From positions 27,434,885-27,498,884 of the forward strand of contig NC_136003.1 in NCBI RefSeq assembly GCF_048128805.1: a DNA stretch of 64,000 bases. Direction: 5' to 3'. The stretch is from Centroberyx gerrardi. Its lineage: Eukaryota; Chordata; Actinopteri; Beryciformes; Berycidae. The position numbers and the translations under genes were made by a program. This document shows, piece after piece, positions 1 to 41,040 of this stretch (position 1 is the first letter of the stretch; every line of letters starts with the position of its first letter). The notes under the pieces are model-generated. The model worked only from the letters and a program-made list of their open reading frames with translations. It was not told the DNA's origin and did no database searches.

Positions 1-17
1 TGTAATCGCTTGGTTTA

Positions 18-315
18 CACTGCAAAAAATCTCCATCTTAACAAGTCATTTAGTCTGTTATTGAGTCCTACAAATCTAAATTTTCTTAAAATAAGTGAAA
101 AAAAATCTGCCAGTGGGGTTTGATCATTTCACTTGTTTCCAATGCAAATCAACTTGTTTGAAGAATTTTGTAGAATCAGGTGTCATTTTCTTGATTGTTT
201 CTTATTCTGACTTGTTTCAAGGTACTGAAACAAGTCAGAAAATTTGTAAGAGAAACTGCATTGGAAACGACTAATATATGAGACTAAATCCAAAGTTGGA
301 TGTTTTTTTGCAGTG
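18..315. mobile_element. Tc1/mariner-type MITE with TA target duplication
   Basis: Inverted ends CACTGCAAAAAA...TTTTTTGCAGTG, flanked by TA on both sides (16-17, 316-317), 298 bases. It has no coding capacity. A partial copy of the same family sits in a myh intron at 48840-49067. Confidence 0.75.
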
Positions 316-1199
316 TAATAAATGGATAAGTCTATTATATTTTCATACAGGCCTATTTTTCAATCAGTAGCAGGAAAAAAAAAACCTACAGTACTTTAAA
401 TAATGGCCAACATCGAAACTGGCTGTAATAAAAAAACAGGGGGGCCAATTTGTGTCCCAGTTGAGACAATTGGCCCTCTCTGGACCAGTCACAATATCCG
501 TCTCACACGGGCCTTACAGTGCACTGAGAATGGTGTCAAATGCCTCACTCTTTCACCTTTATCCTAAATACATTTATGTGGTTTTAGGTGCCATTTGATC
601 TAACTGCAACCCACATTAATGGAAGATAATCTATTATATCTAAAAGCTCAAATCTTCGATACACTTTGACCTGGCTGTGAAAGCTGAGTCATCACCAGTG
701 GAGGTTTTTAGGATTCTTAGGATGGACATGTAACACCTCAGTCTTAGTTTTGCAGTTACTCAGAGCAATACATGACAGGAGAATTAATGATGGCCACCCC
801 GTCACTCATCCGCAGAGCCACTGCTCCTCCCGTTACACAGCACACACTCATCCCGATTCTTTAATTACCCTCACTTGCCGTGGTCTCGGCACCGCTGCAG
901 CAGATGGTCTTGTAATCTGGCCTGAGACTATTACACTAAATTTCTACTTTCTACTTACACTAAATTACTGAGACAAATAATCTCATCTCATTGTGGAGGA
1001 GCGGCCCACGCCATGCAGGGCTTCAGGACGACCCCCGGTGTCCGGCCTCGTCTCAATCCCCCACTGGCCCTTTTTGTTTTTTTGCTGTCTAATGTCTTGG
1101 CCTCGTTTACGACAGACCTTTACTGTCTGGAAGTCAGTGGACAATGCTCGATCTGTCTGGTAGTAATAAGAAAGGTGTGTAAACTACCATCATGACCAT

Positions 1200-1460
1200 C
1201 ATAAGGCACAAAATCACCAGTGACAAAAATCTATTATATATACTATGGAGAAATGCATTCATTTATGCTTTTTCCCCCTTAAAATACTCCATCTTCATAA
1301 AACTTAGATCAGTTTGAAGCTACTTACTATGATGTACATTTTTGTAAATTTGTAAATTTACCTCGTAAAGATTAATGCTAGCCTAAAAAGGTGAATAAAC
1401 TTTATTCTGCATATAAAAAAGATAGATACCCTCCACTACATTCCTGAAGCGACTGATAGT
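1200..1460. repeat. Copy of an interspersed hAT-like repeat (partial)
   Basis: Shares TTAAAATACTCCATCTTCATAAAA..., GTAAAGATTAATG..AGCCTAAAAAGGTGAATAAACTT and CCCTCCACTACAT with copies at 9945-10451 and 13519-13886. The left terminus is not clear. Confidence 0.5.
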
Positions 1461-1542
1461 CAAATATAATAATAAAATAAAATAATAATAATGTAATAAA
1501 ATGCCCCTCTAAATGGGTTGAAATGGTAATTAAACCTTTTAA

Positions 1543-1790
1543 TGTAATAAATTGAAAATAAAATCACATTATTATATTGTGATTGTTTCTTCATAAGGTG
1601 TGTAACATTTTTAACTGATGATGTAATAATAACAGATATGATTCTTCTTATTCTCCTCCTATTCTCTTATCACATTATTAGTCAAAATTCTTATTACATC
1701 ATCAGTTAAAAATACATTACACTCCTTATGAAGTGAGAATCACTGTTTGATGTAATAATTTAACATCTGGAAATGTATTATATTAACAAG
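1543..1790. repeat. AT-rich foldback element
   Basis: The left arm CTTCATAAGGTGTGTAACATTTTTAACTGATGATGTAATAA (1591-1631) is the near-perfect reverse complement of 1691-1733. The symmetry extends more weakly to about 1543 and 1790. It can form a hairpin of about 100-base arms and is probably a MITE, lying upstream of rcvrn. Confidence 0.6.
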
Positions 1791-2072
1791 TTTAATTACA
1801 GTTTCTAACAGGGACATTTTATTTCATTCATTCATTTTATTTCATTCATTTTCACAAGTTATTTCATTATGCAGCAGTTATTACACTATCAGTTGCTATA
1901 TTCCCTGATCTAGCCTGAATCTGGATCCACAGTGTTTTAGCATTAACTGGAAAGAGTACAACAGGACGCTATTGTTTAAAGTATTTACTTCAATGTTTGA
2001 ATATAATTTAAGATGATCTGGTCTCCCAGATGTTGACCTTTACAACCTTAGCCACTCGCTGAGTTTAATTCT

Positions 2073-2195
2073 TAATCCTCTACTTATATCACAGTATGTG
2101 ACTGTCTTCAAAAACGTGTCATAGTGGTGTGACGTGGTTATCCCCTTAATCTTCAAGACAGCCTGTCTGGATTTAGGTAGTGATGACCATAATCC
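2073..2195 (+). promoter_or_regulatory. Two CRX/OTX-type TAATCC sites upstream of rcvrn
   Basis: TAATCC occurs at 2073-2078 and 2190-2195, 120-245 bases before the recoverin start codon. TAATCC is the established core site of the photoreceptor homeodomain factors CRX and OTX. No good TATA box is visible. Six-base sites arise by chance, so the assignment rests on position and on the known photoreceptor expression of the gene. Confidence 0.4.
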
Positions 2196-2315
2196 CATTC
2201 AGCACTTTGAGGAGCCGTCGGGGCGAGCGACAGACCACAGAGGTTTTTACACCAAACCAAGACAGGAAGAGAGCAGAGACAGCAGCATCTCCTTTTTAGA
2301 GTGTCAGTTTGCAGC

Positions 2316-3633
2316 ATGGGGAATAACAAGAGCGGCGCGCTGTCGAAGGAGCTCCTGGATGATCTGAAGTCCAACACGAAATACTCCGAGGCCGAGCTGT
2401 GCACCTGGTACCAGTCCTTTCTGAAGGAATGCCCCAGCGGGAAGATCAGCAAGCAGCAGTTTGAGGGCATCTACGCCAGCTTCTTCCCGGACGCCGACCC
2501 CACGGCGTACGCACGCCACGTGTTCAGGAGTTTCGACACCAATGCAGACGGCACTTTGGACTTTAAGGAGTACATCGTGGCCCTGCACCTCACCTCCGGC
2601 GGCAAGACTCTGCAGAAGCTGGAGTGGGCCTTTGCCCTCTACGATGTGGATGGGAACGGGACCATAAGCAAAAACGAAATCCTAGAGATCGTTAAGGTAC
2701 TACCTTCTTCATTCAGCTCAGTTCAGATGCTAGTCACAACCTGGAGTAGGAACTGTACAAATATGTATATTAACAATTTACTTTACTCCTGCACTCTTGA
2801 ATAATGAATAACTGGGTATCCATTTGCTCAAAAGTCTTTCACAACTTGAACATGGATAACTCAGGAAACAAGACGGCATACTGTAGCCACACTTGGTCAA
2901 ATTTATTTTCTAATGGCAGATAATTTAATGTATCACCTCATATATTATAATAAATCACCTTATCACTCAATTAGGCACAAGAAAAGATAGTTTCAGTAGA
3001 CAACAGAAAACACTGGCATTGCTAAGCAGAACTTATGTCAGGTTATGTCAAGTATTTATTTTAGTCCCATTATGTTTTACAAATCCTATATTATGAGAGA
3101 GAGATTTCCATTAAGCTCTTACAGAATATTATTGTCTACATAAAATACTTTTAAAATAAGGCCATTGTAAATGGATACTGTATATTCTGTAGGCGGTTAG
3201 TCTATAGTGTGAGTGATTCCTGTTTCATGCACTGTTTCAGTCATGTTCAAAACTTTTACTCTCATGCAGTCAATATTCAACATGATCCCTGTTGAGGACC
3301 AGAAGAACCTGCCTGAGGATGAAAACACACCAGAGAAGAGGGCGGAGAAAATCTGGGAATTCTTCGGAAAGAAGGATAACGGTAATTCACAATTAATACA
3401 CTCCCTCTGATTGGTATAACGCCTAAACAGCTGCTTTGATGTTCTTCTATAAGTAAGGATCCACTTCTATATTTATGTGTCAATGATGTGTCAATGATTT
3501 TTGTCAATTGACAGATAAAATACCTCAGGGAGAATTCATCCAGGGAGTGATGGACAACAAGGACATCCTGCGGTTGATACAGTACGATGAGCCCCAGAAA
3601 ATTAAGGACAAACTGAAAGAGAAGAAGCAATAG
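2316..3633 (+). CDS. rcvrn: Recoverin, complete, three coding exons (203 aa)
   Basis: Coding exons are 2316-2696, 3270-3381 and 3515-3633 (stop TAG 3631-3633), all with GT..AG introns and matching phases. The product is a neuronal calcium sensor; in the family it binds Ca2+, exposes an N-terminal myristoyl group and inhibits rhodopsin kinase in photoreceptors. The sequence shows MGNNKSG at the start (myristoylation context, Gly2). A first EF-hand is degenerate around the conserved Cys39-Pro40, and there are canonical EF-hand loops at about residues 74-85 (DTNADGTLDFKE) and 110-121 (DVDGNGTISKNE). Exon 2 carries the DENTPEKRAEKIWEFFGKK stretch and the tail is lysine rich (KEKKQ). The length is close to other recoverins. 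The first exon reads past its splice site in the raw sequence, giving a false 167-aa reading. A teleost paralogue letter (a or b) cannot be assigned. Confidence 0.95.
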
Positions 3634-4634
3634 AAAAAAAGGTTCTCCTCGATGTTATAAGACTGTTCAAATCTTTTCTTTTTTTCTGTTTACATACTTA
3701 ACACGTTTCTCATTCTTTCTGGTCTCGGTAACCAGCAAAAACCGTGTTTGTCATTTTCGTCTTTGTACCCAGCAAGCAATGATATCGCCATCCTGGACTG
3801 ATTACATTAATACTCGAAAACAGTCGGTTTGTACACAAGATAACCAGGTTAGAGACGACTCTGCGACACCTCAGGAACTGGCACTACATCCTAACCCTGA
3901 GTTTGAGAAACGGTATGCTAAATAACACTATGGATGTGTATTGAACAGGTGGTAAACAACTCATTATAGGCCTCTACCTTCTGACTTGACTTCCATACAC
4001 ATTTGATTGGGCTTGACCCCCCCCCCCCCCCCTCCCCACTTGCCGGCCAGTCGTCCCTGGTAGCCACTTTACCCTCCCAGGCCCTGGCAGCGGGCTACCA
4101 GCATGTTTTTTCACACTTCGATTCGTTCATTAGTTTAATAGCGAGGAAAGTCGGGACAAGAGCTCCTTATGAAAGGAATTAGGCTCAAGTTAACAATCCG
4201 CCTGTATCAGCCAATCCTATTAGGAGCTGAAGGTCAGTTGAGACAAACAACCTCCTTACCGAAGTGTCTAGGTAGGGTAATATGGGCTTGGCACAGTAAG
4301 GAATACGTACGCTCCTTAAATATGCTGCTCGTCCCACAAAGGAGGGCTCGCACGCTTCAGGCAGTCCTAACTCCCATTCGAAACCGAGTCAGTAAAAGTG
4401 GTCATTTTCTTGTTTTTTTTTATTTAGTTGTGAACATTTTGTTGGCATGCTAGGTGACGAGGGATGTACGATCACCGCAGGAGATTAGAGGAGATATTCT
4501 GCCATTGTCCTGGATTAGTGTTTTGGAAAGGGAATAGGCAGTGAGGTACAAGAGCGTTGCTGAAAGACATTTCTTTCTGCTTATATTCATTTAAAGGATA
4601 TGCCTTCTACAACATAGATGGGTAATCAATGGCA

Positions 4635-4830
4635 AGGGTGGAAGTAACTAATTACAATTACTCTCCTTACTGTGATTGAGTTTGTTTTTTTCCGTGTAAT
4701 TGTACTTTTGAGTAATTTTTGAAATCAGCTACTTTTACTTTTTCTTAAGTATGTTTTGACTGAAGTATCGTGCTTTGCTACATTTTAAATCAAATCACAT
4801 TACAGAGTACAAGTTTTGTCAGCTTTTCCA
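4635..4830. repeat. AAGTAACT/GAGTAATTTT-type fish repeat
   Basis: GGAAGTAACTAATTACAATTACTC...TAATTGTACTTTTGAGTAATTTTTGAAATCAGCTACTTTTACTTTTTCTTAAGTA is a decayed copy of a repeat family frequent in teleosts. The rest of 3634-5550 shows nothing I can assign apart from a C run at 4018-4032. Confidence 0.4.
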
Positions 4831-5554
4831 TAAAGATTGGATCAGAAACTGGCCAGTTGTAAATTGGCCAACTGTGGAGCCATTTGCAGTGAACGGTCAG
4901 AGAAGAGCAGAGTAATCTGCTTTACTTTAAGTATTTTATTTTTTTTTTCCAATTAAAAGAGTCTAGTTTGAACTCTGTCTTCTCAGCCTTTTACAAATGC
5001 ATGGAAAAGATCACATCTGACAATGTTCTCTTTTGTAAAAAAGTAACGCATATCAAACATAGTTATAGAGTCCATACTGTTGCATTAACCAAGTGTACTG
5101 CATGTCAGAGGTTTGATCTCTAAAGGTAATGTCCACACTCAACAGAGTTAATTTAACACTTGTAGATAGTTTTGAACAACACTCATACACAATAAACACT
5201 TGTCAATAGTTGTCACTTAAAAATCAACACGTAACATTAGACAGTTTGCTGTGTACCCATGTACACTGATGTCAGCAGTGCAGTACATAGTGTATGTGCA
5301 TTCTCTGTTTTTCATGCCTCATCTTGAGGGAATTACTGATGTATTTACTGATTTAGGTAGCTCTTTGGCTTGTAATAAACTTAAATGTGTGGAGTTGTTG
5401 TATATGTATTGCATGTAAGAGTCCATATTACACCGGCTTTGTGTATGGTTTCATTGTTTTGATTCAATTTTACTTTGTTTTTCATCGTTGGCGGACAGTA
5501 TCAAATAATATAATATCAGCAGCAAATTATTTTAACTCAAGTTTGACATTTGTA

Positions 5555-5922
5555 CAGTACCAGTCAAAAGTTTGGACACACCTGATTGAATGTTCTATGT
5601 TTTTCATTCTCTCAAAGCAATTTTGATCTAAAGGCTTCTGCTTAAATGCTTGGAATTTGTTTCTTAGACAAATATAAACAGTGAAGTTGATCCTATGTAT
5701 GAATTTCTTTCCAAAGCCTTTGCCTTTCCATCAAGGCAAAGGGCGGCTACTTTAAAGAATCTAAAATATAAGATAGTTTTGATTTGTTTAGCACTTTTTT
5801 GGTCACTGCATAATTCCATTTGTGTTATTTCATAGTTTTGATGTCTTTACTATTATTCTAAAGTGTGGAAAACAGTAAAAATGAAGAAAAATGTGGTGTG
5901 TCCAAACTTTTGACTGGTAGTT
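5555..5922. mobile_element. Tc1-like MITE
   Basis: The left end CAGTACCAGTCAAAAGTTTGGACACACC (after TA) and right end GGTGTGTCCAAACTTTTGACTGGTAGTTTA are inverted repeats of a type widespread in fish Tc1-derived elements. No transposase remains. Confidence 0.7.
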
Positions 5923-6353
5923 TACATCAACAGGGATTACATTGCTGTGGATGGCTTGGCAACAGATGAAATTACACAATAAGCGTACTCATTTGTATCT
6001 ATCATTATTATGACTCTGAGCCCATACAGTCAAGCCTCTGGGTGCTCGCCAGAACTATACCGCTCCGGTGGCGTCCGCCTTGCCCTAAAGCCTGTTTTGG
6101 CTCGGGCTAATGCCTGGCCTGAATACATATCATCCACCTGCCTTCTACTGCCCCCTCTAATCAGCACTGGACCACATCCAGGGGGGGTTGGTGACCCTGT
6201 AAGCTGACCAAAAGTTTCATCTGATCATGAGGGAAGGTGTGTTCTTGTATGTGTGTGTGTGTCCCTCTGCACAAACAATCACTGTAAATCACAAAGTTCC
6301 CACAATGCAGTTATGAAATGACGCACCGTGACGTTTCATTTTCGAGGAAGAGA

Positions 6354-8353
6354 TTTATTTTGGACACTGCATTCCACAGTACACTGTCTGGACATCGGTC
6401 ACCTATGATAAAACATTCTTAAAACATCGGGAACATCTGATTCGATCCACGCTATGAAAAATATCTCGTCACAAAGGGCAGTTAAACTCGACAGTTACGT
6501 CATTATGAAATGTTTCGATTCTGTTAAGAACATTTAGTTGGAACGTAATAACTTTTTGTCACATTTAGTGCACAACATCGACACACGGATAAACCTCTAC
6601 AACAAATATGCCACTTAAACCTGCAGCAGGTCGGGAAAGCGTTAAAGTCTAAATGTGCTGAATGCAGTTCGCCTGATTCAAATAAAACACGACTTTGCTT
6701 CATTTGACACAAAAATAAGGAATGTTAAACGTGGTGAATGCAATGCACATTACTCAGTCATCAATGCGTTGGTGATAAGGCAAGGTAAACTTTTTTTTTT
6801 TTTTCCATGGCATTTCTTTTCTGCGCCTGGTGGATTGGATTAGGTTTATGACTTGAATTAGTCTTATCTGACCACAGAAAGGAAACAGTCAAATCCAGAA
6901 CAGATAAAACCACGAGAAAACGTAAAGACAAAGACAAGACGTAAAAACACGCGTACATGTAAACACAGAAACATACTGTACATGCAGTCTCTCTGTCAGG
7001 ATGGATATTATCTGTCATTTGTGCAAGTGGGTTTTTTTTTTTTTTCAGTTGGCTTTTGCTTCACTGGAGTCGATCAGTAATTTCCTCGTCAGGTCAATCC
7101 ATAGAAACGGTGAATTACAATCCATAATTACAGCGAACCCACTACAAGAATACGCCCACTTCTTATTCCTAATCCTCTTTTTTTGTAATAAGTGAGTTAG
7201 AGTTGCAGTCTGCTGAACGTCGCCCCCTTTGCCGCACACCACCATAAAGATACTCTCTGTACATTTACCAAAAATAAAACACACAACAATGTACAAACAC
7301 TCCATTAGCCCAAAGACCGAGGCCCGTTAAACATTTGACAGCAAAATACATCTAGCCCGTATATACAAATGTACACTGATGCAGAGTAGAATATATCAAG
7401 GACATTCCAGGTATTTAACCGTTAGGCACTAAAAGGTGTTTTCAGTGTAACATGGATCGTCTTTTCTCGTCAGGACTGATCCAAAATAGACCCTGGCCTA
7501 AATCTGATCGACCACATGTTGGGACTTGTGGTGAACATACCGAATTCACAATCCAAAACATCTTGTGTGTGTGTGTGTGTTTTTTTTTTTGTTTTTTTTT
7601 AATCTATTGATGATATTGGATCACAACGTTGGACATGAACTCTCAATTCTTGTGAGAAACATCGTAATGAGTCGATTAACTCTTGGTACAAGATACAGAA
7701 AACCTTGTGTAAATTATTCAACCAATCAGACTCTTGCACTATACCAAAACAACCATCATGATTCCACAAACTGTGCAGTTCTCCATGTACAGTAAAAGCA
7801 AGATATTCAAAACATGCACTTCCACCAAAATGAACCAGCAAAATATGAAAATATATCATATTCATTCTAAGATATCGCAATATGCTTCAATATCAGTATC
7901 TAAAATAAAGGTAATATCAATAATGAGCCTTTTTTTTTTTGTTGTTTTGTTTGGTTCGTCCAAATTGGAAAAGGTTTTGACAGTAAGTGACCTGAACGAG
8001 CGCTAAACTAAACAATTCAAAATACATAGCATTTTTTAATAGTCTCGACTTGACAACAGGTAAACAACAAAATATGTTAAGTGGCATTCAATAAGCTAAT
8101 GTAGATTATAATACTGTTAAAATTTAGAAGGAACATGCTGGTATTTTTACGGTTGATCCATCACTGTTTCCTGGACTCTAACTGTGTTAAGTGTGAAGCT
8201 TTCCTCCCGTTGTTTTCCGGTCGGAGAGACAGGATGAGCAGACTTCAGCCTGAACATGCACTGTCCCTGGATCAGTAGTAGTAGAAGTGTTCTGGGACTC
8301 TGTGGACGTGTCGATACTGAAAGCAGAACGGCTGATCCCAGGTCAGTTACGGT
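6354..8353 (-). other. gas7: Probable gas7 3' untranslated region
   Basis: From the stop codon the - strand runs about 2 kb through AT-rich, largely low-repeat sequence to AATAAA (complement of TTTATT at 6354-6359), the first plausible polyadenylation signal in a clean context. TATTTA-rich and poly-T patches occur near 6790, 7030, 7580 and 7930. The exact end is not established; transcripts would decide it. Confidence 0.4.
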
Positions 8354-36588
<28,235 letters not shown>

Positions 36589-36599
36589 CTGTCATAAAC

Positions 36600-39420
36600 A
36601 AACACACATTTCACCACCACACCACTAAATGTGCCAGATTATTATAGTTCATTTAAATTAGGGCTTAAAACTTGAAGACCCCATGAAATGGCATCTTTAC
36701 TTCCTGGATTTGATGCATTTCCTTTTGAAACAGGATGTTGGGGCGGGACATAATGCAGCATTCAAAAGTCTAAAGTAACCAATGGAATATGAATCAGGGA
36801 GAGAAAGGCAGTTTTATTTGATGGGAGGGGTGGGATTGTTAAAAAATCTGCTGGTTTTATTGGTAAAGATACTGTGTTTTCCAGGAAGTAAAAGTAATGT
36901 GAGTTCATTTCATGGGGACTTTAAAGGGGGAAATCCACTCCGACTCCAGTAATTTATGGGCCGTCTCATTACGTAATCTTCGCAATTAGCGGGTTTGCCT
37001 CCTAATTTTCCATCAAGCTACAAAGTGCCACAGTGTTTCTGGGGGCTAAGTCAAGCTGCGGGAGAACGATCTGTTCTAATTAGTAAAAACTTCATTAACT
37101 TGATTAATTCAGAACATATCCAGCTATATCCATGAATGAAGAAGAAGTAATGTGTGGATTCTGCTGTAATGTTCGCTGCTCAATGTGGCCATTAGCCTAA
37201 CTACTGAGGCTCTTGAGGGCCAAGGGGATGGATGTTTCCCTCTCAGTGAAACAGCCCGACTCAAATGCATCTCAGGACTATTTTAATTCCTTTTGAGCAA
37301 AAGGAAGGTTGAATGAGAACGTCTATAATGCTCTGCTGCCTCTTCACCAAAGTTTGAGCCTCAAAAGTTGCGAGTTACACCCATCTCCAGAAGCTTACAT
37401 TATACAATAAATGCAAATGAAGCATTCACGGCAGGTTTTCCCTTGTAAATGATTTTCCTTGTAAATTATTAAATTATCAAATTCCCATTCCCGCTTTTCA
37501 GCATCTTCCACTCCGCTCTGATAATTGGTGTTATTCATGTGGTGAAATACGATCCTCTGTATGGATAAATAATGATAAATGCTCGCTCTGCCTTATCAGC
37601 GGCGCCCAGGAGCCTCCACCACGCAGCCATTATACAGGCGTATAAAGCTCTGCGACTACACTGGGGCCAGAAATTACTGCAGTGTGCTTTACAAGGCAAA
37701 AGTCATTCTTAATCTCCTGGGATCGCCGGCTGACTGTTCATTTTCGGACGCAACAGTGCATGGCCCATTCAACTCTGTCTGCTGTATCTGAACTCCAGGA
37801 CAGGACAGTGCACTCCAACGGGACATCTAGGGGTGGCTGGGGGTGGATGGACAGATAGATAACTGGGGGGATTATTAATGGAATGATAAAGCGGGGAGAT
37901 CGTATGCACACTCTGCTGCCGGGTCGACGGGGCAGAGTGGGCGGATGTAGCCGTTTGATGTGCAACATAAAAGGGATCGCTCGCGTTCTCTCGCTCAATC
38001 TTTCTATCTTTCTGCTTCTCCGATTCAAGGCGCCGGCCTCGGAGTTCGCTGCGAGCGCGACAGATAGCTTCCAAGCTCCCATCGCAGGCTGCTGCAGCAC
38101 ATCAGCCGCTGACTGTCTCCTGCACAGAACAGATAACCGAGCTCTGCTGACATGCCCGGTTAACGACGACCCTTGTGAGGGCCAGTTTTATTTCATGCAC
38201 ATAGACCCAAAACTGGGATGTGAAATGCAAGAAACATCCACGTTCAGTTTTGTCATGACTAAATCAAAATAATCACGATTTTGTTTGCTTAACGATCCAC
38301 CTTCAGATATGTAGATAATAAATCTTATCGTGAGATTTTTATCTGTTATCTCCTCTTCCTGAGGATTTCACACGTCCCCCCGGCAAGGAGAATTGCAGCA
38401 GAACGGCATCCGAGCTTCCAGAGAATCTTAAAAACCGCAGATCCTCCAGATACCCCCTGCCAAATCCCACAATCCTCTGGGGCGGCTCTCCCGGTGTAAC
38501 CCTGAGAGCGGGGATCTAAACTCCACTTGTGTTTGCTCAGTTCTCTCTGAATACCAAGAAACCGACCAGACAGGCTGTGTCAGACTCCCACAGAGGGGAG
38601 GATGCCTCTCGCCGCTTTAGTCGGTTCACAGGGATTGACTGGGAACGGATGAAAGCGCCGACCCCACTCTCTACCTGGAAAATAGGATTAATGAACCTCA
38701 ACCTCCTTATGGTGGTGAAAGAGAAAAGCACCAGTAACTGATGGTTGATTTTTACATTTTCGAGCTGTAATTTCAACCCTTTCACAGGAGCTCATTTTTT
38801 TGATATAGGGGGAATAACATTTTTATTATAAAGATTAAAGCATCCCTGCTTTGTTTGACTGACTCCATTAGAGAATGACAGGGACAGGACAAGCAACAGT
38901 ACATTATGGAAAGCCCCAGTCAGAAATGTACTGTTCAGGTTCAAGGTAAGACAACAAAGCATTTTCTGGTAAAACTGCATGAAAAAATCTGGGATATGGC
39001 CCAATGTTAACTCTCACCCCTCCTACGCACAAAAAAGGGGTAAAGTTGAACATTATCACAAAAAAAAAATCTATTTGGGGCTCTTAATCTGGCTGCACTG
39101 TACATAATCTTAAATATTCAAAAAGGAAAAGGCTTTTGTGTGTAATTTTAGATAGCGCTGAACAAAGTTAAAAGCCCTATTTTTTTTTTTCTCTCTGTGC
39201 CCCGGGGCAGATACTGACTGTACTGGGAGTTTGGAGCAGCAGCAATTATAAAAACAAGAGGAAGCCTTGGAGAAGAATCTACAGCCACTCCACGCAGGAT
39301 GTTGACAAAAAAAAATACCAAAAAAGTGGAGGGTATGAAGAAAGCAATGATCCCTTTATTCTCTCAGAGGCTAAATGAGCATGTAGCAGTGGACGGCTGA
39401 GCCTGCGGGGTCATGACAGG
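36600..39420. other. Spacer upstream of WW exon, no gene recognised
   Basis: Mostly unique, AT-rich sequence. A CpG-containing patch at 37,910-38,110 (for example GGCGCCGGCCTCGGAGTTCGCTGCGAGCGCG) carries overlapping openings on both strands, none with a domain I recognise. It could be a promoter for the WW-containing gas7 form, 1.3 kb away. The SH3 exon expected for the long isoform was searched for by its W-W-E-G and ALYPF-like words and not seen. Confidence 0.35.
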
Positions 39421-39989
39421 TTGTCTCTGTGGTGGAAACTTCTGTATATTAATAAAGAGGCTTGAGATCGTAGAAGTTGTCTTTCTGTGTCTTTAATGCT
39501 TGCAAGCAGGTTCAATGACAGCACACAAGAGTGTGAGGCAAAGAGCAAAGTATACAGAGTGCATACACCTTATATAGTACATTAGTGGAAACAGCGATTT
39601 GAGTATGTGTTCAACAGAGATAAGCAGACTAGAACCAGTTACAACTGGATGAAAAGCAGAAGTAAAAAGCAGAAGTAGCTACATGTCTACGTAACCATCT
39701 GCAGGTACGCAGAGAAGTTATTTATCATAAAGGTACAAAGTACAGAGAGCACTCAAAGGTGAAATAAGACTTGAATAGTGGGATAGTATAATTTCCACTA
39801 CAATTCCCCCCTTTGAGCATTTTATACTCACTTAAATGCAAGAAATTATACACATTTAACTTCAAAATACGAACAGGATTACAAATAAAACGTTTCTTCA
39901 ACAGGAAAATTTCACCTTTAAACCAAGTACGTAATGCCAGATGCGCAGAAACCCAAGGTAATGCTGTAATATAAATGGTAAAACGTATT

Positions 39990-40525
39990 TGTGGTGGAAG
40001 TTCTGTAATAAAAGAGACTTGAGAAACCATAGAGAGTTTCCTTTGTGGGTTTATTCGTACGATACACCTGCAGGTGGGCACAAACAACCTTCAACAGAGT
40101 TTCAGGCTGATGAGCAACTTCCTCTCCTCTCAGTTCCTTCTTATACATCACACTGACACCATTCTCCACGCCTACTGCATTTACAGGAGCACAAAACAGC
40201 CCTATTCATGTACAAAACAACTCTATTCATAGGGTGAGTTCAAGGCATGGTCAAATATGTAATAAAATCCAAAAATGTAATAAAGTGTCTGTCGTACATC
40301 ACATGCAGGAACATCTGATCCGGACAGGGACGAGGTTTTGCTTGTCACATATAGGGATATCTTGGCAATTACTGTATATCAACAGTGTCATACCAATAAA
40401 GCCTCACTGATTCGAATAAAGCTCCTTTGAGTTGACATCTAGACGTTGAGACGGGGTCAGGAAAGGGACAAGGTTTTCTACCATATTTCTCCGGAATTAT
40501 GCTCCTGCTGTATTTTTCCATTACA
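39990..40525 (-). mobile_element. Nested solo LTR inside the provirus remnant
   Basis: 536 bases, - strand TGTAATGG...CCACCACA, with a 5-bp target duplication GTATT at 39985-39989 and 40526-40530. It has a TATA-like TATAAG (near 40140), AATAAA (complement near 40050) and a U5 end nearly the same as that of the outer LTR (TTATTA..CAGAA.TTCCACCACA). It is therefore a solo LTR of a related family that inserted into the env-to-LTR region of the older provirus and then lost its interior by LTR-LTR recombination. Confidence 0.85.
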
Positions 40526-40552
40526 GTATTAACGCTGAATGCTGTTTTTGTG

Positions 40553-41029
40553 CTAACATATAATTGAGCAAGCTTGTTTCTTTGAACAGGGTAGTGGCAA
40601 TTTATCATCAAACATGTCTTTTTGATCATCCTGATAAGGAGGAATCCAACCTGGGAGCGGAAACAAGTCAGGGCTGTCAGCACTGTCGCCCTGTTCTGGG
40701 TCAAAGTCATCATTTTGTCGCGATTTCACATATTGCTGAGCGCTACCCACCACCCCACCTATCCACCTATACATTAATGCTCTCATGCAAGTCAAGGTAC
40801 AGGTACATAAACACAGTACAATACCGTACACGAGCAATACAGGTATTAGAATGTGGACCGGCATTACCCCCCATGGACCAAATCTGTCGTTCAGGCATTT
40901 GTTGAAACTAAATCCAGCAGAACTTGAGGGGCCAAATGCGTCTCTGACTTTCTCTAAGGCATGGATAACAGAGGTCATATCGTCAGTGTTATCAGGAATC
41001 GATGTCACACATGCGCCCTGTCTACGCAC
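40553..41029 (-). pseudogene. Retroviral env fragment: transmembrane subunit tail
   Basis: An open - strand reading of 158 codons contains one long hydrophobic segment (about 22 residues, roughly codons 56-77) followed by a Cys-rich juxtamembrane stretch (CLCTCTLTC) and a hydrophilic acidic/proline-rich tail. Its place after integrase and before the polypurine tract and 3' LTR identifies it as the membrane anchor and cytoplasmic tail of env. The surface subunit and fusion region are absent. The envelope call rests mainly on position and topology. Confidence 0.65.
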
Positions 41030-41040
41030 AACTGCTATTA

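Noticed and set aside
2301..2804. Recoverin as a single 167-codon exon
   Set aside because: The reading crosses the GTACTA donor at 2697; exons 2 and 3 supply the true C-terminus.
40553..41029. A host membrane protein gene, or a captured env with a host role
   Set aside because: It lacks a start, signal peptide and surface region, and sits exactly where env ends before the polypurine tract of a deleted provirus.
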